A program made the position numbers and the translations under genes. This document shows positions 1-9,770 of a stretch of DNA of 64,000 nucleotides, piece by piece. Every line of letters begins with the position of its first letter. The stretch's first letter is position 1. Origin of the DNA: Cichorium intybus. Its lineage: Eukaryota > Streptophyta > Magnoliopsida > Asterales > Asteraceae. Under the pieces are notes generated by a model, which saw only the letters and a program-made list of their open reading frames with translations, was not told where the DNA came from and searched no databases. The stretch spans positions 80,149,382 through 80,213,381 of the forward strand of contig CM042016.1 of NCBI GenBank assembly GCA_023525715.1, written 5' to 3'.

Positions 1-167
1 TGCCTTCTGAGTATGTCAGTTTAATGGATAACTTAAGAGTTGTCATGTCATTTCTGTAGAGATAATCAGTGTCGCCGACTATTTAAGCTAAGCGGCCAAA
101 TCATGTAGCGCATCTCTATATTACTGATCTAGAAGTGATGAGGTGTCGTGAAGTGGTGAAGGGAGAG
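1..167. other. Unassigned sequence
   Basis: There is no convincing ORF or repeat here. The segment ends where the 180-bp palindrome begins. It may be the worn end of a gypsy relic, but I cannot support that. Confidence 0.3.
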
Positions 168-347
168 TGTAACAACCCGATTTTCGACATGTTATAATAT
201 TCTATATTGTAATTATTGGGTATAATTATTTTATAGAAAATTTGGGTAAATAATAATATTATTATATACCCAAATTTTCTATAAAATAATTATACCCAAT
301 AATTACAATATAGAATATTATAACATGTCGAAAATCGGGTTGTTACA
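168..347. repeat. 180-bp near-perfect palindrome made of gypsy LTR ends
   Basis: The left arm starts TGTAACAACCCGATTTTC and the right arm ends GAAAATCGGGTTGTTACA. The arms match with about one mismatch pair and meet at an AT-rich centre (AATAATATTATT, near 257) with no spacer. The right arm reappears as a single copy at 2855-2953, where it borders gypsy internal sequence. The palindrome is therefore an inverted duplication of that LTR's terminal ~90 bp. No target-site duplication is visible on its flanks. A transcript across it would fold into a long hairpin. Confidence 0.85.
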
Positions 348-353
348 ACTACT

Positions 354-2370
354 TGTAACACCCAAAAGTTTTCGCAAAATATTTGAAGTTTTAAAACAAC
401 TTTTATAAAAAGATAATATAAGTTTCCAATAGTTAAAAACCTCAAAACCAACTTATGAATAAAGAAACATAGTAAAGTGCGGAAGCATAAAATAACAATG
501 TCCCAAAATAGAAATTATTCTAGTAGTGGCATTCCGGTGCTCCAAGTCACGCCTTAGCCTCCTTGATCTTAACACCTGAAAAATGTTTAGGGGAAACTGT
601 AAGCAAAAGCTTAGTGAATTCAAACACAAACATCATATTAATATCCACGTTTACCAGCCTTAATCCAATTCCAATTATAATTATAAAAACCAAGCAAAGA
701 ACGAATCAATGCTTATATAAAATAGGGCGGACTTGTAGGTTTGAGACGCACCGGGTAAATCCCGTATCCTTTGGCCCCGATCCCCGCACCTCACAAAGAG
801 TATAACGTTGGTGATCTTACCTAACTACCCCTCATAGTAATAATTAATTACATACAGTGCACATATCCGATTTATAATAATAATATAGCATGCTTTAAAT
901 ATTAAATCTAAACAATCACACACGAGCTAACTAGCAAACATAAACATTAATACAACGGTGTGAGAGAACTCACCTTGAGTGAGTGATATAACAGATAGAA
1001 GTCAATATATGGCTACCAAGCTTGTGCAAACTTCAATACTTCACCTAATTAAGACTAAAGGTTAGAAGGATGAAATTGTGAAGCTAAGGAATGAGAAAGG
1101 AGTAATCACAGCAAGGTCTCTAAAACAAACCTGCTGCTCAAGACTGAATTACTCCAAAATATAAAATAGAAGCATAGGCTTAAATAATTTTTTCAAGAAT
1201 TACAATGACTTAGGTTTCCAGAACCATAAAGAACTCCCCCTAACTCCAAAAGATGAAAGAGATATGAAATTTACAAAAAGACATCTCTGCTGTCTTCAAA
1301 CGAACAGTCAGGTGATGTTGGCCAACTCTACCCAACTTGTCGGTGGAATTAGCCCAAACCAAAAATTAGAGGAACAAAAGACATATAAATACAAGTCTCA
1401 GAGTTGGAATCGTTTAAAAAGGGTTTCCCAAGCTCTGGATATAAAATTCACATTGTGGACAATCACAGAACCAGTATAAGCTCGTGACTGTCCACTGATC
1501 TGGAGTGGGGATCCATTCTAACCAACTTATAATGATAATTAACATCCCATCTTCTCCAGATATTTAAATCAATATGTAATGTACATGTGGGAACTTGGAA
1601 TCACTCTGGATCATTTCCCAAGCCCTAGAAATGATAAAAACAAAATGACATGTCACAGCAGACCCGGATTAGACTTAACAGCAAAGAAACTGTTGTTGCC
1701 CATAAATAAAGTCCATTTCAGCGAGAGAGGTATTCTTAAGAAAGTTACTCAACTCAATTTGTGAACTTTGGGCACTGGTTGTGGGTCCATATGAGTCCTA
1801 GAACTCGAGATATGATTTTTACAAAAAGGGAGACTCGACAGTGAAATCTGACAGAAACCCTAGATTATGTTGCAAAATTCATAACTCAATATCTATACAT
1901 TGAAATCAAAATCCCTCCGGTCAGAACCTTCATATATGTCTTGGGAACCTTCGGTTAAAGTTTCGTGGCGATCCAACCTTTTAATCTCCGGGAATCATCC
2001 AAACACTGCAACTGTCTTCTCAAATCCGGGAATAAAGAGAGATACAGAAGGAGAGAGAGAGTGCTTTGAGGGGGAAGGGAGAGAGAGAGCCGTGAGGGAG
2101 AGGGAGGAGTGAAATGAAGGAAATTGGGGTTTTGAGCCCTAATATAGTAGGTTAAATAGGCTAAGCACTTAAGCCTTTGGGCTAGAAAATACTTAAACTC
2201 TAATTGGGTTTGGCTATAAAACCCATGGAATTAATTATATGATTAAAAGATGGCAATAATTATAAGCCCAATCTTTTAATTAATCAGATCTTAATTAAGT
2301 AAATTAATATAAGATCACATAATTAAATTAATAAAATAAATAAACGTACCGGGAAAAACCGGGCGTTACA
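354..2370 (-). repeat. LTR of degenerate gypsy element X
   Basis: This ~2.0-kb block starts TGTAACACCC and ends GGGCGTTACA, giving TG...CA ends with imperfect inverted termini. On the minus strand it is preceded by a purine-rich tract and by an integrase C-terminus/chromodomain remnant (2371-2850), so it is read as the 3' LTR of a minus-strand gypsy element. It contains a GA-rich stretch at about 2032-2112 and only short meaningless ORFs. The partner LTR was not found, apart from a 63-bp inverted piece at 6417-6479. Confidence 0.65.
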
Positions 2371-2854
2371 ACTCTCCTCCACTAGGAACAGACTTCGTCC
2401 TCGAAGTCATCGCCCACAAATAAATCCGGGTAATGAGTCCTAATCTTGTCTTCTGGTTCCCACGTCCATTCTGAACCCCGTCTATGTCGCCACTGAACCT
2501 TAACCAAATTTATAGTTTTTGTTCCGAAGGGTCTTCGTTTCCCGATCTAAAATCGCAACTGGTTGCTCAACATAGTTGAGACGCTCATCAATCTGGATAT
2601 CCTCCAATGGTACCACCATGGTATCATCAACAACACATTTCCGTAAATGAGAAACGTGGAAAGTGTCATGGATCAGGCTAAGCTCATCAGGTAACTCCAA
2701 ACGATAGGCCACCTCCCCAATGCGCATAATAATTTTTATAGCTCCTTGAATAAACAAAACTCACATATTAAGTTTTAACTTGACCAAACCATTTCTTACA
2801 CTTTCCACCCCAACCCCTTTAATCTTTCACTTCTAGTCCTTTAATAAATAATTA
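2371..2854 (-). pseudogene. Gypsy integrase C-terminus/chromodomain fragment (element X)
   Basis: The minus-strand frame at 2757-2500 carries the chromovirus pol tail signature RIGEVAYRLELPDE followed by FHVSHLRKC. A shifted frame then continues with a chromodomain-like VKVQWRHRRG and TWEPED segment up to about 2400. In an intact element this region ends the integrase and helps target chromatin. One frameshift lies near 2500. The position directly before LTR X fits the end of pol. It is a fragment only, with nothing functional expected. Confidence 0.7.
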
Positions 2855-2953
2855 AATAATAATATTATTATTTACCAAAATTTTCTATAAAATAATTATA
2901 CCCAATAATTACAATATAGAATATTATAACATGTCGAAAATCGGGTTGTTACA
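2855..2953 (-). repeat. LTR fragment of gypsy element Y
   Basis: This is about 99 bp ending in CGGGTTGTTACA, the same terminal sequence as the arms of the 168-347 palindrome. It is followed by a PPT-like tract and the line 'tcgtcctcgaagtcatcg', which also occurs beside LTR X. On the minus strand this is the first ~100 bp of a 3' LTR, cut off at its far side. Confidence 0.6.
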
Positions 2954-5900
2954 ACTCTTCCCCGCTTGAAATAGACTTCGTCCTCGAAGTCATCGTTAGT
3001 GAACAACTCGTAATAATGCGCTCGCATCTCCATATATAGCTCCCAAGTATACTCCTATCTCTGTCAATGCTGCCACTAGACTTTCAACGTCCCAACTACC
3101 TTGTTACACAAGGTCTCTGTATTGTTCTCGTTGATAGGAATCCTCGTTTCATTTAACTAAACCGTATGTTTACCCAAAGATACTCGAAAAGGCTAACGAT
3201 GTCCCATCTCCCAAATATGTCTATAACTGAAACACAAGGAAAAACGTGATGGATAACACCAAACTCGTCTAGTATCTCTAACGATACTCTACTTTACCCA
3301 CTCGCGTAATAACGGTCAAAAATTTCTTACTATGGGCATCAACTTTCCCTCTTATGAATCCAAATCACTCATATTTCTGGCAAAACACACAATAGCCTTA
3401 AGTATTTCATATGAAACTCAAGGTTCAAACGCTTCATAACTATGTAAATACCACGATGACCCCATGTGGTAACATAACAAATCCGCACAGTTTGTATCAT
3501 TAGTGTCGTCTTGAGCACAATATTTGTGCTCCCTAATACCCGATAAGTAATCCAGCCCCAAGAAATGGGCATTCTATATTTTATCTTCGTAAAGGTTGGT
3601 GCTGAAACCGCACTTATATACAAATATTCGGTACTGATCTTGTATAGTCATACCATCCCCCGCACTAGAACTGCCAGTATACAACAATTCAGTACTATAA
3701 TCGTACCTATACGCTCTAATTGGTACTAAAGCTGTACATTTTCACACCATCTGGTACTAAAACCGTACACACACACTATCAATGTAAATCCTACCAACAC
3801 ACCAATATACCTTAAATTTGTGGATGTGTAGCAAAATAAACTCGGTCACCTATTGAAAAGGGAGCTAACACTCGAATGTAACGTGACACAAACCCTGTAT
3901 GCTTCAACAATAGTCGAAATCTTACTCATAACACACTCACACTTGGCATTATCAAACATATCCTCCACTTCTCGCAACTTACGATGATATGCAGTATCAA
4001 AATCAATAGAACCTCCCAAAAGCACAACTCTCTCAAAGACTCACCAGTCAAACATTGGCTAAGATTATCACCAACTATGTTTGCTTTACCTGGATGGAAA
4101 AATATCTCATAGTCATAGTCTCTAACCATAACACGCCACCTCTTATTCACGCATGATCATAATCTACTAATCTATCATAAATCTACAACTCTTGAGGTCA
4201 GTGTATAACATACACTTAACACCTTAAAATAGTACTTTTGTGATTTGACAACAACTCGTAGCTGCGCCTTCTAACTCCACTCTTAAACCTTGCTAAGACT
4301 GAAACATACCGCGAGAGGGTATCTTGTTCAGTCGTGTTTCTTTATTGCAAGTGACACACTCCATTAGTGTACTAACTAATGTCTTCAAGTCCACACGAAA
4401 ATTTTCAATTGACTTCTGCATCGAGCGGTACAACCTCGTCATGTACACTTGCTTCTTGCATGCTGCTGGTGTATCAGTGAGCCTAAAAGGTATCACCACA
4501 CACTCACCGTTACTGTAACACGTGCCAACGTTCTATCCTTTGAGTATATACTCCTAGTTCGTTACTTGTGGTAACTTGACTTAAGATCAAACCTTGAGAA
4601 CCATGGTGTTCCCAAAAGGTTTCCAACAAAGCATCCATCCTTGGGTCATCTTGAAACACATCAACAAACTATCTGTTAATGAACATGTCTTTAACCATCT
4701 TCATCTCCCACGCCATCACGTATACTGCCATGTATGCTTAACACTCGACACCGCTACACTATACCATATCTTTTTGATTACTCACAGTTGAACCCAACAC
4801 CGCACTCTGCATAACAACTTCACTCTGTAGCAAGAGTTCTCTCATGCTTGGTATTGAACTCATATCAGTTTGCAACAACAAAGAACTTCACTTCGAACAC
4901 AACTCACTACTCTATCTTTATGATCATACATAGTCCACACATCACTCTCGTGATCACATCATTCGGTAGCTTCTCACCACTAACCACTAATACGATCTCG
5001 GTACACACGAGCATCCATTACGTCTTATCGTATGCGACTTTCACCACAATAGGGTAACCTACGTGTCCAAAGGTACTCTCAAGTAACTCATTAAAAGTAC
5101 AAGGAACGAACGATTAAGTATTACTACTGATCACAAAAGTAATGCTCCGCGTAGCATCATCAAACTCTTGATCACCGATTCATAACACATCCACGTAACA
5201 GTTTAACCACGTATCGAACCTACGGGTTATCTGAAAACCACTCGTCCGGAACACGTCCTCTAATTCCCTGTCAAGTTTATTGTAATTTTGTGTTAAAAGA
5301 TAAGAAAATTTAGCTACCAGAGTCGCAACCGGTACCAAATCAAAGCAAAACTCCACTTGTCGAATAGGTGAGAAATTAGGGAGTTCTTCCGGAAAGACAT
5401 CGCTAAAGTCGGAAACAATAGGGACATCGACAAGTGCTACTGCAGATGAGCAAGAAGCCAAGGCCAGACGGGGAATATCCCCCGAAATAATAAGTTCTCC
5501 ACCTCTAGGGTTTTGAACATGAACCTATATCTTCCGGCAATGGATTTCCGCATCAAACACGTCAAGCCAATACATGCCTACAATAACGCAAAGCTCCCGT
5601 ATCGCAATAGGAATAAGATCAACGGGGAATTCCACCCCAGAAAACTCGAGAGTCCAACCCCGATAAACATCGGTGAAATAAATAGTGCGGTTGTCGGCAA
5701 CCTCGACGACCATTGGGCGAGCCAACTTCCCGATACTACGCCCCAAACGATTAATAAATGTGCAGGATATGAAAGAATGAGTGGCACCGCTATCGAAAAT
5801 AAGAGCAGCGGGCTCAGAATCTAGCAATATGTGCCTGGTTATCAATCATATATAATTTTTATAACAATCATGAATGCCATTCGAGATAGAACAAAATTAT

Positions 5901-6416
5901 AGTGTAAGAGGGGAAAGAAAAGTACTCGGTCTAATAGAACCCTTATCATTCAGTTCCTGAAGATGACTATGAAGTTCTTTCATCTCTGGTGGTGTCAGAT
6001 GATAAGAAGCCTTAGCTACCGGAGCTGCGCACGGCACCAAGTTGATACGAAATCTTACTTGCCGAACTGGCAGCATTCCAGTTAATTCCTCTATGAATAC
6101 GTCACTAACTCGGGAAAAATCGCAACGTCACTAACCACCACGGTCGCTAAACAAAGCTACGGATAGGTTAGGTGTATCCCCCTTAATGACCAGTTCTCCC
6201 CCACTTGGGTTTGAACCCGCACCTGCTTACGATGACATGAAATCTGAGCTTCAAAAGTATCCAGGCAGTCCATGTCCACGGTGACACATACTTCCCTCAT
6301 AGCAATGGGGATCAAATCAATAGAAAACTCAATGCCTGAGATCTCTGGAGTACATCCGCTATATACCTCGGTATAAAGAGTCTGGTTTTCTGCAACCCGG
6401 ACAACTATTGGACGAG
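2954..6416 (-). pseudogene. Heavily decayed Ty3/gypsy pol relics (element Y and a second copy)
   Basis: Recognisable minus-strand islands run in pol order. RNase H/connection is at 4150-3926 (YDYEIFFHPGKANIVGDNLS). RT core is near 4499 (VIPFRLTDTPAA). RT N-terminus is at 5461-5180 (DVFPEELPNFSPIRQVEF). Aspartic protease is at 5845-5525 (ALIFDSGATHSFIS, with the DSG active-site triad present). A second, more worn RT-N/protease stretch lies at about 6416-5920, so two related elements are superimposed or partly duplicated. Frameshifts and stops are everywhere and integrase is barely traceable (2954-3900). This is a much older insertion than the other elements in the window. Confidence 0.7.
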
Positions 6417-6479
6417 ATATCTTTTTATAAAAGTTGTTTTAAAACTTCAAATATTTTGCGAAAATTTTTGGGTGTTACA
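6417..6479 (+). repeat. 63-bp inverted copy of the start of LTR X
   Basis: The reverse complement matches 354-416 with about one mismatch. It ends GGGTGTTACA exactly where the Agenet locus begins. Together with 354-416 it brackets the whole relic block with inverted repeats. No target-site duplication was found. Confidence 0.8.
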
Positions 6480-6500
6480 GAGAGTACTAATTTGTGTGCC

Positions 6501-6509
6501 TATAAGAGA
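6501..6509 (+). promoter_or_regulatory. TATA-like box of Agenet gene 1
   Basis: TATAAGAGA lies 41 nt before the ATG at 6550. The surrounding leader resembles that of the second copy (TATATAAAG at 7461). The LTR X fragment ends only 21 bp upstream, so the native upstream promoter has been replaced or separated. Confidence 0.45.
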
Positions 6510-6549
6510 GGGTTGCTCTTAATCGTTGATGTCACATTGAGAAATTAAG

Positions 6550-6970
6550 ATGGTAGCAAGACGGCCTTTCAATCGTGGATGAGAAGATGGAGGTAAGAAT
6601 GCAAGAAGGGGAATACGCAGGAGCTGTTTATGGAGGGGTGATCAAGTCAGTGTGGAATCATCGCTATGAATTTAAGATGACGACACTGACTGATGGATCT
6701 ACTAGTGGTCCTTTGAATGTTCATGTGGATTTCGCGTATCTGCAACCTGTTCCTCTTAAGGTGTTGGTGGAGTTTAAGCAATTCGACTTTGTGGAGGTGT
6801 GGTATCGTAGAGGATGGTGGCCAGCTGCAATTTCGAGGAAGACGCCATTTAATCAGTTTCATGTGGTTTTGGTGGATGGGACTCGACTGTTTGTAGATGA
6901 GTCGAAACTGAGGATTCATCAGAGGTATCATCTCGGAGAGACTCCAATGTGGCAATATTACAACCTCTAA
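6550..6970 (+). CDS. Agenet (Tudor-like) domain protein, copy 1, 5' end probably frameshifted
   Basis: The in-frame ORF runs from an ATG at 6587 to TAA at 6968-6970 (about 127 aa). An ATG at 6550 aligns with the start of copy 2 but is in another frame, so a 1-base indel near 6580 is likely. The product holds a tandem Agenet pair. The first unit runs from MEVRMQEGEYAGAVYGG to the YLQPVP motif. The second is FVEVWYRRGWWPAAI, whose Trp pair is typical, followed by a VDGTRLFVDESKLRIHQRY tail. Agenet proteins are plant Tudor-family chromatin/RNA-associated readers; which ligand this one binds is unknown. Copy 2 lies about 550 bp downstream on the same strand. It is probably a small host gene or a recent pseudogene and not part of a retroelement. 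Confidence 0.6.
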
Positions 6971-7460
6971 AGGTTAAGAGAACTGATCTTTAGTGAAGTG
7001 TGTTTGTGTTGGGCGAAGTTGTGTGTTTTAGTGATGCTGTATTTTGTGTTTGTGTTTGGTTGTTGTCGATTCTAGTTGACTATGTAATAGACTTGGTTTG
7101 AATGAATGAAAACTGGTTGTTGTGTTTAATCGTTATTTGGGAATCTTTGTGAATGAGCTAAGAGAATTTCTGATATTTAGATGGTTCCGATAAATGAGAT
7201 TGTGAAAAGAAAAGTTTTGTCGTATATGGGAGAAAAAGAAGGATGGAGATAGGATTAGGTGAGGATGCGACATTTATGGGATAGTGAGATATCTACGTTG
7301 ATGCACGAGCGGTTATCGATTACATCGCCAGAGTTGCCGAACTGTCTAATCAACCGTTTAGGCCATGATGCTGATGTGACGGATGCATTAACTGCCGACT
7401 AGGGTCATTATGACCTCTAAGACATTGATTTAGGGAAGATCAACAGAATTGTGGATGGCT
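6971..7460. other. Spacer between the two Agenet copies
   Basis: Sequence rich in GT and AATGAA-like words, consistent with a 3' UTR/poly(A) region of copy 1 (AATGAATGAAAA near 7101) and the upstream region of copy 2. No ORF of note. Confidence 0.4.
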
Positions 7461-7469
7461 TATATAAAG
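7461..7469 (+). promoter_or_regulatory. TATA box of Agenet copy 2
   Basis: TATATAAAG stands 57 nt before the ATG at 7518, a normal plant TATA-to-start spacing. It corresponds to the weaker TATAAGAGA box of copy 1. Confidence 0.55.
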
Positions 7470-7517
7470 GAGCTTGGCTTAATTGATAACATATTGTACC
7501 AAGACTAAGTTTTCGAA

Positions 7518-7934
7518 ATGGCTCGTTATTTCTTCCAATGCTTGGATGAGGTTGAGGTGAAGCTTACTGACGGTGATTTTGCTGGGGGATTCTATGAAGG
7601 GGTGATCACTAAGACTTAGAAGCGGAGGTGTGAGGTTCGTCTTTGTTGTCTTCCAGACAACACAACTGGTGAGATGATGATTGTGAAGGTGAAGTATGGT
7701 CTCCTTCGTCCTATTCCTCCTACGGTGATTTTGGATTACAAGGTGGGGGATTATGTAGATGCTTGGGATCGTCAAGGATGGTGGTGTGGTGTTCTTGACA
7801 ACGTGATTGGAGATGACGCGTTTGATGTGGTGCTGTTGGATGGGAAGACTGTTCGTGTCTGTGATTTGTCTTTGCGAATCACACAAACCTTCACTTATGG
7901 CAATCCTTCAAAGTGGCACTATAACAAGCACTAG
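7518..7934 (+). pseudogene. Agenet domain protein, copy 2, with an in-frame stop
   Basis: The frame from ATG 7518 to TAG 7932-7934 is open except for TAG at 7617-7619 (codon 34). Before the stop it reads MARYFFQCLDEVEVKLTDGD. After it comes an intact stretch with the LRPIPP linker motif and the second Agenet unit (VGDYVDAWDRQGWWCGVLDN, then VVLLDGKTVRVCDLSLRI). It aligns along its length with copy 1, so the two are a tandem duplication. The single stop suggests recent inactivation, or translation only from the internal ATG at 7674, which would give a product lacking most of the first unit. Confidence 0.65.
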
Positions 7935-8264
7935 GACGAGGGGGATGAAGATTTAGTTGTTTTGAATGTTTTCCCTTTAGAAACTTAAGTCATAGAATTT
8001 TTGATCTTTTCTTGATGTACCAACTATGACTTAAGGGATATAGACTATGTATTCACCTTCTATTTTAATGAATGTTCGTTTTTGTTTTCTTTTTGTGAAT
8101 GAATGGTGTGATAACCTTATTTTGAGTTTTTTTCTTAAGAGAACTTCGAAGAATATAGTAGGTGTAGTAACTAGGTGAGTCCGAAGTCTTGTAGTTCTGA
8201 GGGACAAGTCAGAGATTGTTTCAAACAGAACTTTTTGGAGTAGATGATAATCAGAAACTGGGTA
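7935..8264. other. 3' flank of Agenet copy 2 and truncated edge of element B
   Basis: The left part is AT-rich flank of the Agenet gene. Somewhere between about 8100 and 8250 it changes to the 3' untranslated part of minus-strand copia element B. No PPT and no copy of B's LTR (TGTTATCGCC...ACTAACA) is present, so B lost its 3' LTR by truncation or rearrangement. Confidence 0.4.
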
Positions 8265-9315
8265 TCATTCTTTGAAGAAATCCGAGTCGGGATTTAACAT
8301 ACCCAGTTTATCCAAAAAATTGTTGAATTTTGTTGAGTCTAAAACTTTTGTGAAAACATCAGCAACCTGTTTTTCAGTAGGAATAAAGTAGAGCTCAATG
8401 TTACCTTGTAAGATCTGATCCTTGATGAAGTGATACCTAAGATCGATGTGTTTCATCATAGAGTGCTGAATAGGATTATGAGAAATGGCTATGGCACTCT
8501 TAGAGTCACAATAAACAGGAACTTGAAGAAATCGGTAACCATAATCCAGGATTTGAGTTTTCATCCAAAGAACTTGTGAACAGCAGGTAGATGCAGCCAC
8601 GTATTTGACTTCTGCTGATGACAAGGCGACACAGTTTTGTTTCTTTCAGGACCAGCTGACTAACCGTCCACCTAGAAATTGACAGCCTCCGAAGGTGCTC
8701 TTCCGATCCAATTTGCATCCAGCATGATCTGAGTCAGTAAATGCTTGAAGTTTAATGTTGTCTCTGACCGGATACCATAGGCCCATTGCCTTGGTACCTT
8801 TAAGATATTTGAAAATTTGCTTTACGGCTGTCAGATGTGACAGTTTCGGAGCTGCTTGATATCTAGTACGTGAACCGATCATTCCTCGATACAACTTGTG
8901 ATCTATGGGTTCGCCTTCGGGGTCTGCAAAGTTTTTGTGATTGGTAGATATCGGAACTTTGGCGGTAGAACAGTTTTCAAGAGAAAATTTCTTCAGAAGT
9001 TTATTTGTATATTTTTCTTGATGAATGAAAATTTCTCTTTTGGTTTGTTTGATCTGGAGGCCCAAGAAGAAATTTATTTCTCTGTTCATACTCATGTGGA
9101 AATTGTCTATCATTACTCTTGCAAATTCATCGACCATCGATTGATTCGTTGATCCGAAAATGATATCATCTACATAGACTTGTACAATCATAATGTGATT
9201 TTGATGTGATCGGACAAAGAATGTAGGATCAATGACTCCTCTTCTGTATCCAGATGATACTAAAAAGGTTGACAATGTTTCATACCAAGCTCTGGGTGAT
9301 TGTTTTAAACCGTAT
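8265..9315 (-). pseudogene. Element B: RT C-terminal half and RNase H
   Basis: On the minus strand this starts directly after insertion A with GLKQSPRAWYETLSTFLV, followed by the RT catalytic YVDDIIFGS (about 9178-9150). It continues to the copia RNase H (LQAFTDSDHAGCKLDRKST, then SSAEVKYVAASTCCSQ) and ends at 8265. A TGA at 8646-8648 replaces the conserved Trp of the SW.KK motif and splits the frame without shifting it. The region replicates RNA to DNA in an intact element; here it is inactive. It continues N-terminally at 21998-22588. Confidence 0.85.
9311..9315. repeat. Target-site duplication of element A (left copy)
   Basis: CGTAT directly precedes the first LTR of A and is repeated at 21998-22002. 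It lies within the RT codons of element B. Confidence 0.95.
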
Positions 9316-9731
9316 TGTAAGATTAAAATATCAATACAAACAACGAGAACACAAGTATGTGAATATTCAAGCAGTAGAATGATTATATTCAATGTAAAAA
9401 GATAGTGCTCCAAATCTTTATGATGAGCAACTATTAAGAACGTTACAAAGAATAAAGCGACTGTGTAAAGTACGTGCTAAACATCTAGGGCTAAGAGTGT
9501 TTTTATACTAGGATCTAATTGGATAAACACTTAATCCAATTAGTTATAGATAAGGATAAAGCTCTATACATTATCTATAACAAAAGATAAGTACGACAGT
9601 CTTCAGATAAGCATGTAGACTTCGTATCTTTAGTTGCTACGTATTAACCTCTCACTTCGCATACTCTTCAATTTCGGACAGGGACAAGTGTACTTCGGAT
9701 AACAAATTTCATCACAATTAGAGTCCTAACA
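9316..9731 (-). repeat. 3' LTR of element A
   Basis: 416 bp, TGTAAGATTA...TCCTAACA on the plus strand. By eye it differs from the other LTR at about ten positions (about 2.4%), mostly transitions, with no indels. A minus-strand TATA-like box (TAGTATAAAAAC) lies near 9505-9512. Confidence 0.95.
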
Positions 9732-9746
9732 TTCTCCCCCTTTGTG
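9732..9746 (-). promoter_or_regulatory. Polypurine tract of element A
   Basis: On the minus strand CACAAAGGGGGAGAA directly precedes the LTR start TGTTAGGACT. It is the plus-strand DNA primer site. Element D has nearly the same tract (CACAAAGGGGGAGA, 50647-50660). Confidence 0.85.
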
Positions 9747-9770
9747 GTGAAGATGTCAGGTATCCAAAGT

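Noticed and set aside
168..347. Palindrome as a MITE
   Set aside because: No target-site duplication on the flanks, and the arms are the end of a gypsy LTR seen elsewhere in the window.
7479..7886. Minus-strand 135-codon ORF over Agenet copy 2
   Set aside because: The plus strand shows the Agenet motifs, TATA and homology to copy 1; the antisense frame shows no family pattern.
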